The notes below the pieces were generated by a model. It worked only from the letters and a program-made list of their open reading frames with translations. It was not told the origin of the DNA and made no database searches. Both the position numbers and the translations under genes were made by a program. From Leucobacter sp. 7(1) (GTDB taxonomy: Bacteria; Actinomycetota; Actinomycetes; Actinomycetales; Microbacteriaceae), in the NCBI RefSeq assembly GCF_900163635.1, contig NZ_FUID01000052.1, forward strand, positions 1 through 64,000: a stretch of DNA of 64,000 nt. The letters run 5' to 3'. The stretch's first letter is position 1. Each line of letters starts with the position of its first letter. This document shows positions 61,639-64,000 of the stretch, piece after piece.

Positions 61639-61947
61639 ATGACAACCCAGGCTCCCGGCGCGCACGCCACAACGCACGCGACGCCCGCTTCCCCGGCGAG
61701 CAGCTCCCCCGCGCACCAGCGGGCGCCGTTCGTACCGAATCCCCACCCGCGGCACGGCGCGAGCACGATCATCGGCTTCATCGTCGCCGCCGCACTCGTC
61801 TTCGGCGGCTTCTACATGATGGGCATGGCTTTCAGCGTTCCCGGCGCTGAGTTCCTGCTCTTCGCGGGCGGCATCGTCGTCGACGCGATCGGCCTCTGGG
61901 TCGCATTTGGCCTGATCCCCTACCTCGCCGACCGCCGCCGCGACTAG
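61639..61947 (+). CDS. Small two-helix membrane protein, divergent from OhrR-like regulator
   Basis: 102 residues from the ATG at 61639, with GGAGGA a few bases before. A 45-residue Ala/Ser/Thr/His/Pro-rich N-terminus is followed by two membrane helices (about 46-67 and 71-94) and a basic end (ADRRRD). I do not recognise the family. As the only gene facing the regulator across the candidate operator, it is the most likely target. Confidence 0.75.
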   Translation: MTTQAPGAHATTHATPASPASSSPAHQRAPFVPNPHPRHGASTIIGFIVAAALVFGGFYMMGMAFSVPGAEFLLFAGGIVVDAIGLWVAFGLIPYLADRRRD

Positions 61948-61996
61948 AAGCCTGCGCCGCCGCGGACATCGGCACGCTCGGCGCACCGTACGCGAC

Positions 61997-62057
61997 GGAG
62001 ATTCTCGGGCTATGTAGCGATTCCGGGGAAAAATCTCCGAGAAACTCGAGAATCTCC
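61997..62057. repeat. Dispersed palindromic element, copy B
   Basis: GGAGATTCTCG (61997-62007), 20 bases, then a 30-base block (62028-62057) ending CGAGAATCTCC, which is the exact complement of the first arm. Copy A at 48576 has the same arrangement and 27/30 identity in the block. It lies in the convergent spacer between the small membrane protein and the acyl-CoA dehydrogenase-like gene. Confidence 0.8.
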
Positions 62058-62077
62058 TGCGCGTCGGTGAGGGGAAC

Positions 62078-62107
62078 GCGCGCCTGCATGCAGGCAAGCA
62101 GGCGCGC
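62078..62107. terminator. Hairpin between convergent genes
   Basis: GCGCGCCTGC and GCAGGCGCGC form a 10-bp stem with a 10-base loop, 19 bases beyond the acyl-CoA dehydrogenase-like stop. An internal GCCTGCATGCAGGC palindrome offers an alternative fold. Confidence 0.6.
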
Positions 62108-62126
62108 TGCGCGCAGGCACCGCGCC

Positions 62127-63302
62127 CTATGCCTCGTCGAGCAGCGCGGCGGCGAACAGCGGACGCGCGGCGTCGGCAGCCGGCGGGTGGAACATGCCCG
62201 CCGCAGCATCCCGATACAAGCGACTCGCCTCGTGACCGTTATCGAAGCCCGAGCCGCCTGCGCACTGCAGCGCGACCTCCGCCATGCGCCGCGCGGCTGA
62301 CGTGGCGTGCAGGCGTGCCCCCACAAGGCGCGGCTGCCAAGCTGCACCGTGGTCCACGAGTTCATCGAAGTCGCGTGTCACCGAGTCGAGCAGCGCGGGC
62401 ACCACGAGATAGTCCAGGTGCGCATCCGCGAGCCGCACCCGCGATTCGGGGACCTCGGCGAGCGTCGTCCCGCTCCGTGCCGATGTGCGCTTCCGTAGCC
62501 CTTCGGCCGCGACATCGAGCGCCCGGCGCGCAACCCCCGCGTACACGGAGGCGATGAGTAGCTGGAAGTTGGCGGCGATCGCAAAGGGCAAAAGGTCTGG
62601 CTGTGGGCCCAGTGGCAGCCGCCGAACGACTCGATCCGCCGCCATCGGCACGCCATCCAGGCGGGTCGCGCGGCTCTGTGACGCTCGCATGCCGAGCACG
62701 TCCCAGCGATCCGACACCGTGATCCCCGGTGCGGATCGCTCGAGAAACCCGTATACAAGCGTCGGCGCTGCCGGATCGCTGCGGTCCACACCATGAGTCA
62801 GGAGTCGCGTCCAGACAGGCGAGAGCGAGGTGAAGATCTTCGTGCCGGTGATCCGGTATCCGCCGCCCGCCTGCGGTGCCGCTTCGGAGTGCGAGTCGCT
62901 CAGCACCCAGTCATTGCCGGGCTCACTGATCCCGAAGGCGAAGATCTCCCCGGCCATCGCTTCGCCGAACACATGATCCAGCGAGCGATCCCCGCGCTGC
63001 CGCATGGCAACCGCGACGCCCGTGCACATGAGGTGCATGTTCACGGCGAGCGCGGTACCCGGTGCCGCCGTCGCGAGTCGCTGTTGCAGTCGCGACACCT
63101 CGTGCAGCGTGAGGCCGGGCCCACCGTACTCCTCCGGTACGAACACCGTGAGGTACCCGTGCTCCCGCAGCGCCGCGAGGTCCTCGGTGAAAAACGCGTT
63201 GTCGTGATCCGTCTCGGCCGCCCGGTCCCGGATCCGCTCGATCAGGGCGTCCGGCAGAAACCGCTCCGCGAGCTCCCGGTGACGTGTCTCCCGATCGGTC
63301 AT
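62127..63302 (-). CDS. Acyl-CoA dehydrogenase-superfamily protein (atypical)
   Basis: 391 residues with GGAGG before the ATG. The N-terminal helices (VPEEYGGPGLTLHEVSRL), middle beta domain (FAFGISEPGNDW; ITGTKIFTSLSP) and the C-terminal helix bundle with LQCAGGSGF and RLYRDA are those of FAD acyl-CoA dehydrogenases. The usual catalytic YEGT segment after RLYRDA is replaced by AAAGMFHPP, so the normal Glu base is not there. Relatives with this end include DszC-type flavin monooxygenases and dehydrogenases using another Glu. Monocistronic; the substrate is unknown. Confidence 0.8.
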   Translation of the reverse strand: MTDRETRHRELAERFLPDALIERIRDRAAETDHDNAFFTEDLAALREHGYLTVFVPEEYGGPGLTLHEVSRLQQRLATAAPGTALAVNMHLMCTGVAVAMRQRGDRSLDHVFGEAMAGEIFAFGISEPGNDWVLSDSHSEAAPQAGGGYRITGTKIFTSLSPVWTRLLTHGVDRSDPAAPTLVYGFLERSAPGITVSDRWDVLGMRASQSRATRLDGVPMAADRVVRRLPLGPQPDLLPFAIAANFQLLIASVYAGVARRALDVAAEGLRKRTSARSGTTLAEVPESRVRLADAHLDYLVVPALLDSVTRDFDELVDHGAAWQPRLVGARLHATSAARRMAEVALQCAGGSGFDNGHEASRLYRDAAAGMFHPPAADAARPLFAAALLDEA

Positions 63303-63380
63303 GTGCGTGCCTCCTGCAGCTCTCGTGCGGGCACAAACCCCGCGACCGCCGCCAGTCTAGCCACGGGGCACACTTCCCCG

Positions 63381-63386
63381 TACGAT
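63381..63386 (+). promoter_or_regulatory. Leaderless-type -10 element of the right-edge carbonic anhydrase
   Basis: TACGAT lies six bases before the ATG at 63393, with no Shine-Dalgarno. Confidence 0.5.
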
Positions 63387-63392
63387 GCAGAC

Positions 63393-64000
63393 ATGGGGGA
63401 CACACAGGATACAAATTCCGGCAGCGACGAGCGGGTGCTGCAAATTCGATGGATTGCTCATTCCGACCGCCCCGCACCGGTTGAGGCGCACACTCCGGAG
63501 GAGGCGCTTGCGCTCCTGAACGAGGGCAGTCTCGGCTTTGGCGCACTGGGGACCACCGGCGGCGACATCGAGATGCGACTCGATCCCGAAGCGCTCGGCT
63601 TCGTGAACGACTCAGATGATGACGGGATCTTGAACCAAGAACCGTTTGCGGCGGTCCTGAGCTGCTCGGATGCTCGAGTGCCGATTGAGCTTGCTCTGGG
63701 CCGTGGGGCCAACGACCTGTTTGTGGTGCGCATCGCGGGCAATGTCCCGGGCGCCGAGTGCCTGGGGAGTCTGCACTACGCCGCGGATCACCTGCCGCGG
63801 GTGCAATTGTTCACGGTGATCGGGCACTCTCAGTGCGGTGCGGTGACCGCCGCCGTCGACGCCCTGCTCTACCCGGACACCTACCCGGAGGTGGCGCGAC
63901 TTGCACCGCTGCGCGAGATCGTCGACTCACTTTTTGGCAGTGTCCGGCTGGCCGCGCACGCGCTACAGCAGGTTACGGGCACCGCGACGTTCCTCGCCGC
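63393..64000 (+). CDS. Beta-class carbonic anhydrase, cut by the window edge
   Basis: The frame from the ATG at 63393 runs 202 codons to the window edge with no stop. Residues about 90-97 read CSDARVPI (Cys zinc ligand and Asp-Arg pair), and IGHSQCGAVTAAVD follows with the His and Cys ligands. About 85 residues precede the catalytic core, longer than usual. Within the core the sequence differs clearly from the other beta carbonic anhydrase at 21309, so the two are paralogues of separate origin rather than a recent duplication. Confidence 0.88.
   Translation, partial: MGDTQDTNSGSDERVLQIRWIAHSDRPAPVEAHTPEEALALLNEGSLGFGALGTTGGDIEMRLDPEALGFVNDSDDDGILNQEPFAAVLSCSDARVPIELALGRGANDLFVVRIAGNVPGAECLGSLHYAADHLPRVQLFTVIGHSQCGAVTAAVDALLYPDTYPEVARLAPLREIVDSLFGSVRLAAHALQQVTGTATFLA

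Noticed and set aside
1-64000. tRNA, rRNA, riboswitch, prophage or insertion-sequence features
   Set aside because: I saw no tRNA-like T-loop/acceptor pairing, rRNA sequence, transposase or phage motifs, or known aptamer. A covariance-model scan would be needed to exclude small RNAs.

Overview
The window is GC-rich actinobacterial chromosome, most likely from a Microbacteriaceae member close to Leucobacter. The evidence is the gene content (ClpC with a UVR motif, DUF4245, DUF3180, tandem bacterial PH-domain proteins, a GlpX-type fructose bisphosphatase), the tilS-hpt-ftsH-folE-folP/B-folK order shared with other actinobacteria, and many start codons lying 6-7 bases after a TAnnnT -10 element (leaderless-type promoters). 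I saw no rRNA, tRNA, CRISPR array, prophage or insertion sequence.

Layout, left to right. 0-4.6 kb: a LysR-regulated operon of an MHS-family permease, an FAD monooxygenase and a small Rossmann oxidoreductase, probably for an aromatic acid. It ends in a strong hairpin followed by a 15-copy 18-bp minisatellite. 4.9-9.6 kb: rmuC, glpX and class II aldolase fba plus a membrane protein. 9.7-12.2 kb: a VanY-like lipoprotein and a two-component system. 12.3-23.5 kb: the ispH/xseA ... xseB-DUF4245-carbonic anhydrase-fumC neighbourhood. It is split between xseA and xseB by 5.6 kb carrying an Lrp regulator, an HDAC-like amidohydrolase and a sugar-type ABC importer. 23.5-29.3 kb: an MFS transporter with a divergent GntR regulator, PIN-PhoH, an orphan BMP-type lipoprotein and a CPBP protease. 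29.4-35.0 kb: a sortase-assembled pilus locus (large LPXTG-type surface protein, backbone pilin, class C sortase).

35.1-39.3 kb: a glutaryl-CoA dehydrogenase-like gene and a CaiB/BaiF CoA-transferase divergent from a PucR regulator, likely glutarate catabolism. 39.3-48.5 kb: GNAT acetyltransferase, clpC, a phosphoglycerate-mutase-like phosphatase, a membrane-anchored protein built of 11-residue repeats, cardiolipin synthase, a 59-residue membrane protein and lysS. 48.8-58.8 kb: a long leftward run tilS, hpt, ftsH, folE, folP-folB fusion, folK, DUF3180, two PH-domain proteins and a DUF2520 protein. The folate genes are translationally coupled, and the panC/panD genes often found next to lysS are absent. 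59.0-64.0 kb: ppa, an M23 peptidase, an OhrR-like MarR regulator divergent from a small membrane protein, an acyl-CoA dehydrogenase-like protein, and a beta-carbonic anhydrase cut by the right edge.

Two features recur. Short tandem repeats of 6-20 bp occur in many spacers and protein linkers. A palindromic element of about 61 bp occurs twice (48.6 and 62.0 kb) and matches nothing I recognise. Product names rest on motif recognition and neighbourhood; no database search was run.
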